This document shows, piece after piece, positions 8,213 to 16,428 of a stretch of DNA of 64,000 nucleotides (position 1 is its first letter; each line of letters starts with the position of its first letter). Position numbers and translations under genes: made by a program. Where the stretch lies: contig NZ_BAFW01000065.1 in assembly GCF_000308535.1 (NCBI RefSeq), forward strand, positions 1 through 64,000. The letters are read 5' to 3'. The notes beneath the pieces are model-generated. The model was not told the origin of the DNA. It did no database searches and saw only the letters and a list, made by a program, of their open reading frames with translations. This stretch comes from Nocardia cerradoensis NBRC 101014 (GTDB lineage Bacteria > Actinomycetota > Actinomycetes > Mycobacteriales > Mycobacteriaceae).

Positions 8213-8881
8213 ATGGCGGCAGTGTCGGATACCGTCCCCGAATTGCTGCGCGCGCTGGATCTGACCGGTGTGTTCGCCAACGCGATGCTCGGCGGGGCGG
8301 TGGCGCGCACGTTCCGCTTCGACCCGATCGGATTCGCCGTCCTGGCCACCGCATCGGGGCTGGGTGGCGGCATCATCCGCGACACGCTGCTGCAGCGGGG
8401 GACGCCGGTGGCGCTGGTCGACTACACCTACCTGCTGACCGCCCTGATCGGGGCGCTGATCGCCTTCGTGTTCCGATTCGAGGGCCGGTTGTGGGACCGG
8501 CTGTTTCCCTGGGTGGACTCGCTGGCGCTGGGCTGCTGGGCGGCGGTCGGTGCGCAGAAGACGCTCGAAGTCGGGCTCGGGTGGTTGCCGGCGGTGTTGC
8601 TGGGGACGACGACGGCGGTCGGGGGCGGAGTGGTTCGCGATCTCGCCGTGGGGCGGGTGCCGACGATTTTCGGGGGTAACACGCTGTATGCCACGTGTGC
8701 GCTGCTGGCCAGTGCGACACTGGTGATCATCTGGTATTCCGGGCACGTGACGGCGGGTTCGATCGCGGCGACCGTGGTCGGAGCGGGGTTGTGCCTGCTG
8801 GCGCGGTGGCGGGGATGGATGTTGCCGGAGCAGATGAGTTGGCCGGATCGATTGCGTTACGGACGGCGAAAGGAGAGGTAA
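8213..8881 (+). CDS. TRIC/UPF0126-family membrane protein
   Basis: A 222-residue protein with six to seven hydrophobic helices. Two glycine-rich repeats mark the family: ASGLGGGIIRDTLLQ near residue 48 and TTAVGGGVVRDL near residue 130, each followed by a membrane helix. These are the KEV/GGG-RD signatures of bacterial TRIC (trimeric intracellular cation channel) proteins. The ATG at 8213 is chosen because upstream in-frame codons back to 8054 are antisense to the sigma operon leader, and family length is about 205-220. Its TAA overlaps the ATG of the amidohydrolase (TAATG), so the two genes are co-translated. Probable role: ion conductance; physiological substrate unknown. Confidence 0.88.
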   Translation: MAAVSDTVPELLRALDLTGVFANAMLGGAVARTFRFDPIGFAVLATASGLGGGIIRDTLLQRGTPVALVDYTYLLTALIGALIAFVFRFEGRLWDRLFPWVDSLALGCWAAVGAQKTLEVGLGWLPAVLLGTTTAVGGGVVRDLAVGRVPTIFGGNTLYATCALLASATLVIIWYSGHVTAGSIAATVVGAGLCLLARWRGWMLPEQMSWPDRLRYGRRKER

Positions 8882-10143
8882 TGGCCTCGACTGCGCAGGA
8901 AGCAGCGGTATTGGCCGGGCTGGACGGCATCGGTGGGTGGCAGGACGAGTTCTATCGCGACCTGCACGCCCATCCGGAACTGTCGCATCAGGAGCACCGG
9001 ACCGCCGGCCTGATAGCGGAGAAGTTGCGGTCGTGGGGGTACGAGGTGCACGAAGGCGTCGGCGGAACCGGGGTGGTCGGGATCCTGCGCAACGGTGACG
9101 GCGCCGGAGTGCTGCTGCGTGCCGATATCGACGCCCTGCCGGTGCGGGAGGCGACCGGATTGCCTTATGCCAGTGCGGTTTCCGCCACCGACGCCGGCGG
9201 GCACGAAGTGCCGGTGATGCACGCCTGCGGCCACGATGTGCACGTGACCTGCCTGCTCGGTGCGGCGCAACTGTTCTCCGAACACACCGATCAGTGGCAG
9301 GGCACGCTCGTCGCGCTGTTCCAGCCCGCCGAGGAGGTCGGCGACGGGGCCCGCGGGATGGTCGAGGACGGTCTGGCCGAGCTGCTGCCGAAGGTCGATG
9401 TCGCGCTGGGCCAGCATGTCCTGCCCGCGCCGGCCGGGATCGTCGGAACCGGAAGCGGGCCGATGCTGGCCGCCGCCGACAGTATGCGGATCACCGTCTA
9501 CGGGCGTGGCGGGCACGGGTCGATGCCGCAGGCGACCGTCGATCCGGTGGTGCTCGCGTCGATGATCGTGCTGCGGCTGCAGATGGTGGTCTCGCGCGAG
9601 GTGGCGCCGACCGAGACCGCGGTGCTGACCGTCGGCAGCATCACCGCCGGAACCAAGAGCAACGTCATCTCCGATCACGCTGTGCTGCAACTGAATGTGC
9701 GCACCTACAGCGAATCGACCCGCACCACGATTCTCGACGCGATCCGCCGCATCGTCACCGCCGAATGCCAGGCCTCCAACTCCCCGAAGGACCCGGAATT
9801 CGAACTGTTCGACCGATTCCCGGTGACCGACAACGACGCCGAGACCACCCGCCGAGTCGCGGCCGCGTTCACCACCCACTTCGGCGACCGCGCCGTCGAA
9901 CTGCCGAGGCAAAGCGCCAGTGAGGATTTCAGCGATATCCCGAACGCCCTCGGCGTTCCCTACACCTACTGGGGCGTCGGCGGCATCGACCCGGAGACGT
10001 TCCAGGCAGCGGCGAAAGCGGGGCGGATAGCCCAGGACATCCCGGTCAACCACTCGCCGTCCTTCGCCCCCGTCATCGAGCCCACACTGCGGACCGGGAC
10101 CGAAACGCTGGTCGTGGCCGCGCTGGCGTGGTTGGGAAAGTAG
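8881..10143 (+). CDS. M20-family amidohydrolase/carboxypeptidase
   Basis: A 420-residue cytosolic metallohydrolase. Metal and catalytic motifs are visible: LHAHPELSHQE near residue 29, RADIDALPV near 80, HACGHDVH near 110, and QPAEE near 144, followed by the dimerisation domain (GRGGHGSMPQ near 210) and a final metal-site region with SASEDF. This is the M20D/aminoacylase-hippurate hydrolase pattern: it cleaves N-acyl or amide bonds of amino-acid conjugates. ATG 8881 overlaps the TRIC stop and is preceded by AAGGAGAGG. The substrate is not predictable; IAA-amino-acid or N-acyl amino-acid hydrolases all share this layout. Confidence 0.92.
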   Translation: MASTAQEAAVLAGLDGIGGWQDEFYRDLHAHPELSHQEHRTAGLIAEKLRSWGYEVHEGVGGTGVVGILRNGDGAGVLLRADIDALPVREATGLPYASAVSATDAGGHEVPVMHACGHDVHVTCLLGAAQLFSEHTDQWQGTLVALFQPAEEVGDGARGMVEDGLAELLPKVDVALGQHVLPAPAGIVGTGSGPMLAAADSMRITVYGRGGHGSMPQATVDPVVLASMIVLRLQMVVSREVAPTETAVLTVGSITAGTKSNVISDHAVLQLNVRTYSESTRTTILDAIRRIVTAECQASNSPKDPEFELFDRFPVTDNDAETTRRVAAAFTTHFGDRAVELPRQSASEDFSDIPNALGVPYTYWGVGGIDPETFQAAAKAGRIAQDIPVNHSPSFAPVIEPTLRTGTETLVVAALAWLGK

Positions 10144-10166
10144 GTCACGGCCGGACGATGACGACA

Positions 10167-10640
10167 TCAGTTGTCTGCGGGTGATTCTCGGCGTTCGTAT
10201 CGGGTGCGGGCGATGTGGTGGGCGCGCTGGAGGAGGTGGGTGATCGTGGTGGCGGTGTGCGGGCCCGGGTTCACTGCGGCGAGCCAGCCCTGGGCGCCGT
10301 AGACGGGATGGGGGAACAGGGTGTCGGGGATGCTCGGGTCGGCCGAGATCGCGGCGTGGTCGCGCGGGGTGTGGCCGGTTGCCTCGGTGAATGCCTGTTT
10401 GCCCGCGAAGATGTTGAGGCGGAAGGTGTTCGGGCGGTCCAGGCGGGATGATTCGTCGTCCGGGTAGTTCTTGGTGACGATGGTGGCGAAGGGCTGGGTG
10501 CGGGGGACTACGCCGTCGGGGGCGTAGTAGAAGAAGGTGTCGCCCCAGCTGATTTCGGGGGTGCCGTCGCCGGGCCCGGGTTTCAGCGTCAGCACACCGC
10601 CGAGGTTTTCGACGAATTCGATGATCTCGTTGATCTCCAT
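10167..10640 (-). CDS. DUF6194-like protein
   Basis: A 157-residue soluble protein that opens with a short helix (INEIIEFVENLGGV) and then GPGDGTPEISWGDTFFYYAPDG, a signature I associate with the actinobacterial DUF6194 family. It continues with QPFATIVTKNYPDDE, and its C-terminal half contains HPVYGAQGWLAAVNPG. Function is unknown. Composition resembles small phage-like or YjbR/MmcQ-type single-domain proteins that bind DNA or ligands, but no catalytic residues can be named. It faces away from the MerR gene at 10703, with 62 bp between starts. Confidence 0.75.
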   Translation of the reverse strand: MEINEIIEFVENLGGVLTLKPGPGDGTPEISWGDTFFYYAPDGVVPRTQPFATIVTKNYPDDESSRLDRPNTFRLNIFAGKQAFTEATGHTPRDHAAISADPSIPDTLFPHPVYGAQGWLAAVNPGPHTATTITHLLQRAHHIARTRYERRESPADN

Positions 10641-10702
10641 GCCTCTAGCGTTTCATTCATGTGCTTGTGGAGACTTGATCCATCAGAACGGCAGGCCGGC
10701 TA

Positions 10703-11425
10703 GTGGCAAGTCGCAAAACTGCTGGTCTACGGACCGTGGATGTGGCGCGGCAGGCCGGCTGTTCCGTTCAGCAGGTGCGCAACCTCGAACGCGACGGTGT
10801 GCTGCCCGCGGCCGAGCGTGGTTCTTCCGGGTATCGCACATACCGTGAGGTACATGTGCTGTCGGCCCGCGCATATCGGCTGGCGTCGGCGGCCCTGGGG
10901 CCCGCGGAGGCGAGAGTTGTTCTGCGCGAGGCACATTCCGGGCAGCGATTGCCCGTGCTGATGGATGCCGCGCACGCTCGCCTCGATGCGCAGCGCCGGG
11001 AACTGCGACTGGCGCAGCGAGCAGCCGAAGCGATCGCGGAGGAACCGATCGGGGATGCGAAGCCCGCCGACTCCATGACGGTGTCCGAACTGGCGGGTGC
11101 GCTCGGTGTGCGGCCGTCGACATTGCGGCACTGGGATGCGGAAGGGCTGGTCGTGCCCGGCCGGGCCCGCGGTGCGCGGCTGTACGCGCCGGAGGATGTG
11201 CGGGATGCGCGGATCGCGCATCAGCTCCGGCTCGCCGGATATCGCATTCCGGCGCTGCGCGAGCTGCTGTCGGCCTCGCGAACCTTTCGAGGTGGTGACG
11301 TGTCGGCCGCACTCGCCGCGCGGGAGGCCGAGATCGACACGCGCTCGTGGGCTTTGTTCGAGGCGGCCGCCCTGCTGTTCCGGATCGTCTCCGCGTCCGG
11401 GGACGACTCCGTCGAACTCGGATAA
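10703..11425 (+). CDS. Transcriptional regulator with two MerR-type HTH domains
   Basis: A 240-residue protein (GTG start at 10703) containing two MerR-like winged-helix DNA-binding domains. The first is at about residues 10-70 (TVDVARQAGCSVQQVRNLERDGVLP, then GYRTY); a linker of about 50 residues follows; the second is at about residues 125-190 (TVSELAGALGVRPSTLRHWDAEGL, then ARLYAPEDV). Ordinary MerR proteins have one such domain plus a coiled coil. This tandem layout is that of TioE-like actinobacterial regulators. The ligand and target are not evident. It is divergent from the DUF6194-like gene, and the minisatellite lies downstream. Confidence 0.85.
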   Translation: MASRKTAGLRTVDVARQAGCSVQQVRNLERDGVLPAAERGSSGYRTYREVHVLSARAYRLASAALGPAEARVVLREAHSGQRLPVLMDAAHARLDAQRRELRLAQRAAEAIAEEPIGDAKPADSMTVSELAGALGVRPSTLRHWDAEGLVVPGRARGARLYAPEDVRDARIAHQLRLAGYRIPALRELLSASRTFRGGDVSAALAAREAEIDTRSWALFEAAALLFRIVSASGDDSVELG

Positions 11426-11541
11426 AGGGTCGCCGGCACTGTGTTCTCCGCGGTCGGCCACCCGTCGTCTGTCGAGACTGCCCGATCCGGGTCTCACTCG
11501 ACCGCCGCCGCTCCTGTGCGCGGGCAGCGGCCGATCCGGAG

Positions 11542-11687
11542 CTGTCGACCGCGAAACCAGGTCGACTGCGAGACCAGGTCGACTGCGCGGCGAGGTCGAC
11601 TGCGCGGCCAGGTCGACTGCGGGGCGAGGTCGACTGCGCGGCGAGGTCGACCGCGCGGCCAGGTCGACCGCGCGGCGAGGTCGACCC
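11542..11687. repeat. 17-bp tandem minisatellite (about 8.5 units)
   Basis: Units begin at 11559, 11576, 11593, 11610, 11627, 11644 and 11661, with a partial one at 11678 and a degenerate one at 11542. The consensus is AGGTCGACTGCGCGGCC, with variation mostly at unit positions 9, 13 and 17. Every unit carries the palindrome GTCGAC. The period is not a multiple of three and lies in the 338-base non-coding gap between the MerR gene and glbN. There are no unique spacers, so it is not CRISPR. The rest of that gap shows nothing else recognisable. Confidence 0.95.
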
Positions 11688-11763
11688 ATAGTCGCGGGCC
11701 CCGGGGAAGCAGTTGCCTGCGCAGGGAGGTGTGGCACTCTCGCCGGGACGCCGCGGGTCAGGC

Positions 11764-12183
11764 TCACGAGACGGGTGCGTCGGAGGCGATGTCCGGTGCC
11801 AAAGGTGCGATGGCGCCGATGATTTCGCCGAGGGTCGGCTCCTGAACTCCGGCGGCCACCAGGGCATCGGTGAGGTGTGCGGCGACGAGGGTGAAGTGGT
11901 GCATGGTGATGCCGCGGCCCTGGTGGACCTGCTTCATCGGGGCACCGGTGTACGGCTCGGGACCGCCGAGGGCGGCGGCGAAGAATTCCACCTGGCGGCC
12001 CTTCAACCTCGACATGTTGGTGCCGGTGAAGAAGCCGGCGAGGTCCTCGTCGGCGAGGACGCGGACGTAGAAGTCCTCGACGACGGTTTCCAATGCCTCG
12101 TGCCCGCCGATCTGCTCGTAGATCGACGGAGCGGGCGCGGACGGGGCTGCGGACGATTTCGAGAAAAGTGACGAGATTCGCAT
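11764..12183 (-). CDS. glbN: Truncated haemoglobin, group I (HbN)
   Basis: A 139-residue protein very similar to M. tuberculosis HbN. The B10 tyrosine is Y39 (in DFYVRVLAD), E7/E11 are L60 and Q64 ([12 protein letters not shown]), and the proximal haem ligand is H87 in [13 protein letters not shown]; these equal Tyr33, Leu54, Gln58 and His81 of HbN. The N-terminal extension ([10 protein letters not shown]) is short and basic, comparable to the pre-A helix that helps NO dioxygenation. Expected role: oxygen binding and NO detoxification in the cytoplasm with a reductase partner, which is not encoded nearby. It is a single-gene unit on the minus strand. Confidence 0.95.
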   Translation of the reverse strand: MRISSLFSKSSAAPSAPAPSIYEQIGGHEALETVVEDFYVRVLADEDLAGFFTGTNMSRLKGRQVEFFAAALGGPEPYTGAPMKQVHQGRGITMHHFTLVAAHLTDALVAAGVQEPTLGEIIGAIAPLAPDIASDAPVS

Positions 12184-12445
12184 GAAAAAAGGAAATCAGC
12201 GGGGTGTTTCACCTCCGTTAGTTATGTGTCGCCGACCGGTTGCCCCGTGTAGAAAGACGGTTGCTCCGATCTCACATTCGCCGCGATCGGGCTGCGAGGT
12301 TTCTCTCGCTGCGATGACGAGCAAGCGGTCCGGATGCGCGGCCGCCTCGATCTTCGTGCGCGCGGTGTGACCGTGGCCCCCGATCCCGGTGCGCGAGCCT
12401 GGCGCCGTGACGCTGGAACCCGCACAATCTCCGCGGCGCATGGAA

Positions 12446-13180
12446 CTATCGGGTCGGCATGGCCGGCACCGCCCGGCTGGGGTCCACGCCGGAGAAGGCC
12501 AGCGAGATGACGAAACCGGCGGCCTCCTCCAGCTGACGTGCGCGATCCAGACCACCCAGCACCACCGGTACGGCGCCCACGTCGCGGACCAGTTGTTCGG
12601 TGGTGCGCAGGGCGGCCGGGTCGTCGCCGCAGATCGTGACCGACGGCGGCAGATGCGTTGTTCCGGTGTCGGCGGATTCGGCTGCGGCCCATTGTTCGCT
12701 GGGGAACAGATGAAACGCCTTGACCACCTGCGCGCCCGGCGCGAGTTCCCCCACGCGCTGCGCGTGCGAGGTCCCCGGCGGCACGCGCAGCACGCCGACT
12801 CCGTGGTCGATCGCATTGGTCGCGTCGATGACCGTGAGTCCGGACAGCGCGCCGCCGGGAGCGCCCACCGCGCGCAAAATCTCCTCCACGCCGGTATAGG
12901 CCACCGCCAGCAGCACCGCGTCGGCCGTGCCCGTGTCGCCCGCGGCGGTCGCTGTATCCGTCGCCGCTTCGGCGTCCGGTGCGAAGTGTCCGTCCGCTGG
13001 AACCGCCGCAATCTCCGCCAACGGCACCGCCCGCGCGCCGGCACCGAGCCGCTGCGCGAGTTGCTGTGCCTTCTCCACCGAGCGCCCGGACACCGTGATC
13101 TCGTGTCCGGCATGCGCCCATCGGCGGCCCAATGCCTCGGCCAAGGTGCCGGTGCCGAGAATCGTGATACGTATACGCAT
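12446..13180 (-). CDS. NADP-dependent F420-reductase-like oxidoreductase
   Basis: A 244-residue Rossmann protein. The dinucleotide site is TILGTGTLAEALGRR at residues 6-20, followed by VSGRSVEKA, where the Arg/Ser would favour NADP. Further marks are ADAVLLAVAY, TVIDATNAIDHG and QVVKAFHLFP, the last being the KAFN-like motif of the F420-dependent NADP reductase family. A 40-residue Ala/Thr/Asp-rich insertion (about residues 62-88) is unusual. The gene is divergent from the HxlR regulator, with a perfect palindrome between, so HxlR probably controls it. Without other F420 genes here, true F420 use is uncertain; it could be a quinone or flavin reductase relative. Confidence 0.8.
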   Translation of the reverse strand: MRIRITILGTGTLAEALGRRWAHAGHEITVSGRSVEKAQQLAQRLGAGARAVPLAEIAAVPADGHFAPDAEAATDTATAAGDTGTADAVLLAVAYTGVEEILRAVGAPGGALSGLTVIDATNAIDHGVGVLRVPPGTSHAQRVGELAPGAQVVKAFHLFPSEQWAAAESADTGTTHLPPSVTICGDDPAALRTTEQLVRDVGAVPVVLGGLDRARQLEEAAGFVISLAFSGVDPSRAVPAMPTR

Positions 13181-13230
13181 CGTGTACTCCTTCGACTTGT
13201 CGATCCGGCGCTACGGTAGGGGAGCCGATA

Positions 13231-13246
13231 CGCACCGATCGGTGCG
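13231..13246. promoter_or_regulatory. Perfect 16-bp palindrome, candidate HxlR operator
   Basis: CGCACCGATCGGTGCG is an uninterrupted perfect palindrome in the 90-bp divergent gap between the F420-reductase-like gene and the hxlR gene. HxlR-type regulators bind as dimers to such sites between divergent genes. Its placement fits a shared operator; binding is inferred, not shown. Confidence 0.6.
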
Positions 13247-13270
13247 CGACGGATGGGTGATCATCACGGG

Positions 13271-13657
13271 ATGAGCGGTTACGACGAGCATGCGGGCGAA
13301 CTGGTCGCCGACTGCCGACTGCGCGCTGCCACAGACCTTTTCGCGCACACCTGGGATCCGGTGGTGCTGGTCGGACTGCTCGGCGGTGCGCGCCGGCGCA
13401 GCGGATTACGGGCCGAGATCGGCGGGATCAGCGATAAAGCGCTCACCGAGGCATTGCGCCGGCTGCTCGGCCACGGTCTGATCGAGCGTCGGCGCTACGC
13501 GCAAGCGCCGCCCCGGGTCGAATACGCGCTGACACCGCTGGGGCTGAGCCTCGTCGAGGGGCCGATGCGCGCCCTCGGCGAATGGATCGAGATTCACGGC
13601 GACGCACTATTGGATGCGGGCGAGCCTGAAGGGGAGCGTGAGGACGAACCGGCGTAA
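13271..13657 (+). CDS. HxlR-family winged-helix regulator
   Basis: A 128-residue regulator. The family pattern is clear: a single N-terminal Cys (C17, in ADCRLRAATDLF), HTWDPVVLVGLL, GLRAEIGGISDKALTEALRRL as the recognition region, and the wing RRRYAQAPPRVEYALTPLG. The Cys position is the redox-sensing one in several HxlR proteins, suggesting response to electrophiles or oxidants. ATG 13271 is chosen over an upstream GTG at 13253 because it leaves the palindrome and spacing intact and matches family length. The likely target is the divergent reductase. The 3' end of this gene is partly duplicated just downstream. Confidence 0.88.
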   Translation: MSGYDEHAGELVADCRLRAATDLFAHTWDPVVLVGLLGGARRRSGLRAEIGGISDKALTEALRRLLGHGLIERRRYAQAPPRVEYALTPLGLSLVEGPMRALGEWIEIHGDALLDAGEPEGEREDEPA

Positions 13658-13724
13658 GCGGTCGCACTCCTGGACGCGGGCGAGCCTGAGGGGATCGGCG
13701 GGACGTTCCAGCGAAAGCGGTGTG
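13604..13724. repeat. Imperfect duplication of the hxlR 3' end
   Basis: The last roughly 60 bases of hxlR and its stop region (from GCACTATTGGATGCGGGCG on) are repeated with mismatches immediately downstream (from GCACTCCTGGACGCGGGCG at about 13665). Shared words include GCGGGCGAGCCTGA and AAGCGGT. The second copy is not open in the same sense and looks decayed. The remaining bases to gcvT (13725-13889) show no gene. Confidence 0.6.
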
Positions 13725-13889
13725 CCGCGCCGGTCCGGGTGAGCACACGCCTGTCATCCACGTCGGCGCATCCGCCGGCGTTCGATCGTCCGAGGCGTCG
13801 CCTCCCGGGCTCGCGGAGTGCGCAGCGCCGGACCGACACGGCGGCCCGGCCGTGAACCACCGGCGGACGACGCTCGATAAGCTCGCCGG

Positions 13890-14989
13890 GTGACCGACGA
13901 GACGCTGCAGCAGGGCCCCATCCACGCCGTCCATGTGGAGCTGGGCGCGACCTTCGCCCCGTTCGGGGGTGGGAGATGCCGGTGCAGTACGCGGGCACCG
14001 TCGCCGAGCACACCGCCGTGCGGACCACCGTCGGTGTTTTCGATGTGAGCCACCTCGGTAAGGCGACCGTGCGCGGTGCGGGGGCGGCGGCATTCGTGAA
14101 CGCGGCGCTGACCAACGATCTCGGCCGCGTCGGGCCCGGGAAGGCGCAGTACACGCTGTGCTGCACCGAGCAGGGCGGGGTGATCGACGATCTGATCGCC
14201 TACTACGTCTCCGACGACGAGATCTTCCTGGTGCCGAATGCGGCCAATACGGCCGCGGTGGTGGCGGAGCTGCGCAAGGCGGCGCCGGAGGGCATCACGA
14301 TCACCGATGAGCATCGCGAGTACGCGGTCTTCGCGGTGCAGGGCACGAAATCGGCGGAAGTGCTTGCCGCACTGGGACTTCCGACCGACATGGAGTACAT
14401 GGCGTTCGCCGATGCCGAATGGGACGGGCGTCCGGTGCGCGTCTGCCGGACCGGATACACCGGCGAGCACGGCTATGAACTGCTGCCGCGCTGGGCCGAT
14501 GCCGAGGCGGTTTTCCGCGCGCTGGCGGCGCAGGTCGAAGCGGCGGGCGGGCAACCGGCCGGATTGGGTGCGCGCGACACCCTGCGCACCGAGATGGGCT
14601 ATCCGCTGCACGGCCACGAATTGTCGCCGGAGATCTCGCCGGTGCAGGCCCGCGCGGGCTGGGCGGTCGGCTGGAAGAAGCCGGAGTTCTGGGGCAAAGC
14701 GGCGCTGGAGCAGGAGAAGTCGGCGGGCCCACGGCGAATCCTGTTGGGGCTCAAAGCTCTCGATCGCGGTGTGCTGCGGCAGGGGCAGACGGTGCTGCGC
14801 GGTGAGGAGGCGGTCGGCGAGACCACCTCGGGCACCTTCTCGCCGAGTCTCAAGGTGGGCATCGCGCTGGCGTTGCTGAATACCGACGCCGGACTGGAAC
14901 CGGGCGACGAGGTCGTCGTCGACGTGCGCGGCCGCCGCCTGCGCGCCGAGGTGGTGCGCCCGCCGTTCGTCACACCGCACACTTCCTGA
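13890..14989 (+). CDS. gcvT: Aminomethyltransferase GcvT, with apparent 1-nt frameshift near its start
   Basis: T-protein of the glycine cleavage system, transferring the methylene group from H-protein-bound aminomethyl-lipoate to tetrahydrofolate. The family's usual N-terminus is encoded from GTG 13890 (residues [17 protein letters not shown]). One base then seems missing in the G-run 13965-13969: the next expected residues [14 protein letters not shown] are in another frame, which runs open from ATG 13976 to 14989. Downstream motifs are intact: [32 protein letters not shown] and [14 protein letters not shown]. Translation from the internal ATG would lose about 30 folate-domain residues and may inactivate the protein. 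The shift may be a homopolymer sequencing error or a real mutation. ilvE follows on the same strand, as in the Rv2210c/Rv2211c pair. Confidence 0.88.
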
Positions 14990-14991
14990 CG

Positions 14992-15017
14992 CCGTCACGG
15001 CCCCGCGCACGTGACGG
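14992..15017 (+). terminator. Hairpin after gcvT
   Basis: CCGTCAC and GTGACGG form a perfect 7-bp stem with a 12-base loop, beginning 3 bases after the gcvT stop. There is no U-tract, which is common in high-GC actinobacterial terminators. The remaining bases to ilvE (to 15232) show no gene. Confidence 0.45.
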
Positions 15018-15232
15018 AAATCATGACATTTCCGGAGTGAAGTGTCCGGTGACCGGTATGTGCGCTGCACGACGGCGCCGGGCGGGCTCGCCGGAGTGGA
15101 GCGAACGGCTCGTATCGGACGCCGTCAACGGGGCATTACGCCGCGATTGTCCGGTTCCTCGGCCGCTGTCCGGCGAGTCCCGACGCAGGTCCGAGCATCG
15201 GCGCCGAGGGCCGCAGTTCTAGTATCGAGGTC

Positions 15233-16333
15233 ATGACAGTCGCTGCACAGTTCACTCGTACCCCGCATCCCGCCCCGGTTCCGGCGGATCGGCGCACGGA
15301 GATTCTGGCGGCGCCCGGGTTCGGTCGCTACTTCACCGACCACATGGTGTCGATCGACTACCTCGACGGGCAGTGGACGAACGCGCGGGTCGAGCCGTAC
15401 GGGCCGCTGTCGATGGACCCGGCGACGATGGTGTTCCACTACGGTCAGGCCATCTTCGAGGGCCTCAAGGCGTATCGGCAGGCCGACGGCAGTATCGCCA
15501 CCTTCCGCATCGATGCCAACGCGGCGCGGTTCCAGCGGTCGGCGCGGCGGCTGGCGATGGCGGAGCTGCCCGAGGAACTGTTCATCGAATCGGTGCGCCA
15601 GCTGCTCGAGGTCGACGCGGACTGGGTGCCGGCCGCCGGTGGTGAGGAGTCGCTGTATCTGCGGCCGTTCATGTTCGCCACCGAGGCGGGGCTGGGCGTG
15701 AAGCCCGCGTCCGGCTACAAATACCTGCTGCTGGGTTCGCCCGCCGGAGCGTACTTTCCGCGTGGGGTGAAGCCCGTGCGGGTGTGGCTGTCCACCGAAT
15801 ACGTGCGTGCCGCTCCGGGCGGTACCGGCGAGGCCAAGGTCGCCGGCAACTACGCGTCCTCGCTGCTCGCCCAGCAGCAGGCCACCGACAAGGGTTGCGA
15901 TCAGGTCGTGTGGCTCGACGCCTGCGAGCGCAAATACGTCGAGGAGATGGGCACCAACAACCTGTTCTTCGTCTACGGTTCCGGTTCCGAGGCCCGGTTG
16001 GTCACTCCGGAACTGTCCGGGTCGCTGCTGCCGGGTATCACCCGCGACAGTTTGCTGACCCTGGCCGCCGACTCCGGTTATCCGGTCGAGGAACGCAAGG
16101 TGTCGGTCGAGGAATGGCGCAAGGGCGCCGAATCCGGTGAGATCACCGAGGTTTTCGCGTGCGGCACCGCCGCGGTCATCACCCCGGTCGGCTGGGTGCA
16201 GTCCGCCGAGGGGGAATTCGAGATCGGCGGCGGGGAGCCCGGCGAGGTCACCATGGCGCTGCGCGACACGCTGACCGGAATTCAGCGCGGCACGTTCGCC
16301 GACAACCACGGCTGGTTGCGCACCCTGGCGTGA
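15233..16333 (+). CDS. ilvE: Branched-chain amino acid aminotransferase
   Basis: A 366-residue class IV PLP aminotransferase catalysing the last step of leucine, isoleucine and valine synthesis (and the first of their breakdown) with glutamate/2-oxoglutarate. Family motifs: [13 protein letters not shown] near residue 69, the PLP lysine in [16 protein letters not shown] near residue 202, [12 protein letters not shown] near 240, and [11 protein letters not shown] near 311. Length equals the mycobacterial enzyme (about 368). ATG 15233 is close to the usual start. A stem-loop follows the stop. Its pairing with gcvT repeats the M. tuberculosis order. Confidence 0.97.
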   Translation: MTVAAQFTRTPHPAPVPADRRTEILAAPGFGRYFTDHMVSIDYLDGQWTNARVEPYGPLSMDPATMVFHYGQAIFEGLKAYRQADGSIATFRIDANAARFQRSARRLAMAELPEELFIESVRQLLEVDADWVPAAGGEESLYLRPFMFATEAGLGVKPASGYKYLLLGSPAGAYFPRGVKPVRVWLSTEYVRAAPGGTGEAKVAGNYASSLLAQQQATDKGCDQVVWLDACERKYVEEMGTNNLFFVYGSGSEARLVTPELSGSLLPGITRDSLLTLAADSGYPVEERKVSVEEWRKGAESGEITEVFACGTAAVITPVGWVQSAEGEFEIGGGEPGEVTMALRDTLTGIQRGTFADNHGWLRTLA

Positions 16334-16337
16334 CAGC

Positions 16338-16366
16338 CGGTGCCCCGGGGTCGGCCCGGGGCACCG
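16338..16366 (+). terminator. Strong hairpin after ilvE
   Basis: CGGTGCCCCGGG and CCCGGGGCACCG pair over 12 bp with a 5-base loop, starting 5 bases after the ilvE stop. The 3' arm runs into the first unit of the adjacent 25-bp repeat. No T-tract is present. Confidence 0.6.
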
Positions 16367-16422
16367 CCGCAGAGGGTCCATGGCGGCACCGCCGCAGAGG
16401 GTCCATGGCGGCACCGCCGCAG
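16361..16422. repeat. 25-bp tandem repeat, about 2.5 copies
   Basis: The unit GCACCGCCGCAGAGGGTCC plus ATGGCG begins at 16361, 16386 and 16411; the last copy is partial. It lies between the convergent ilvE and sulfatase genes and is non-coding. Confidence 0.85.
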
Positions 16423-16428
16423 CGGTCG

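Noticed and set aside
7931..8746. N-terminal extension of the sigma factor
   Set aside because: That part is antisense to the TRIC gene, and sigma region 2 begins shortly after GTG 7930 with a good ribosome site.
11542..11687. 17-bp repeats as a CRISPR array
   Set aside because: Units are contiguous without unique spacers, too short for CRISPR repeats, and no cas gene is nearby.
12184..12445. A riboswitch in the glbN/reductase gap
   Set aside because: No conserved riboswitch core or stable aptamer-like pairing was found; the gap is plain intergenic DNA.
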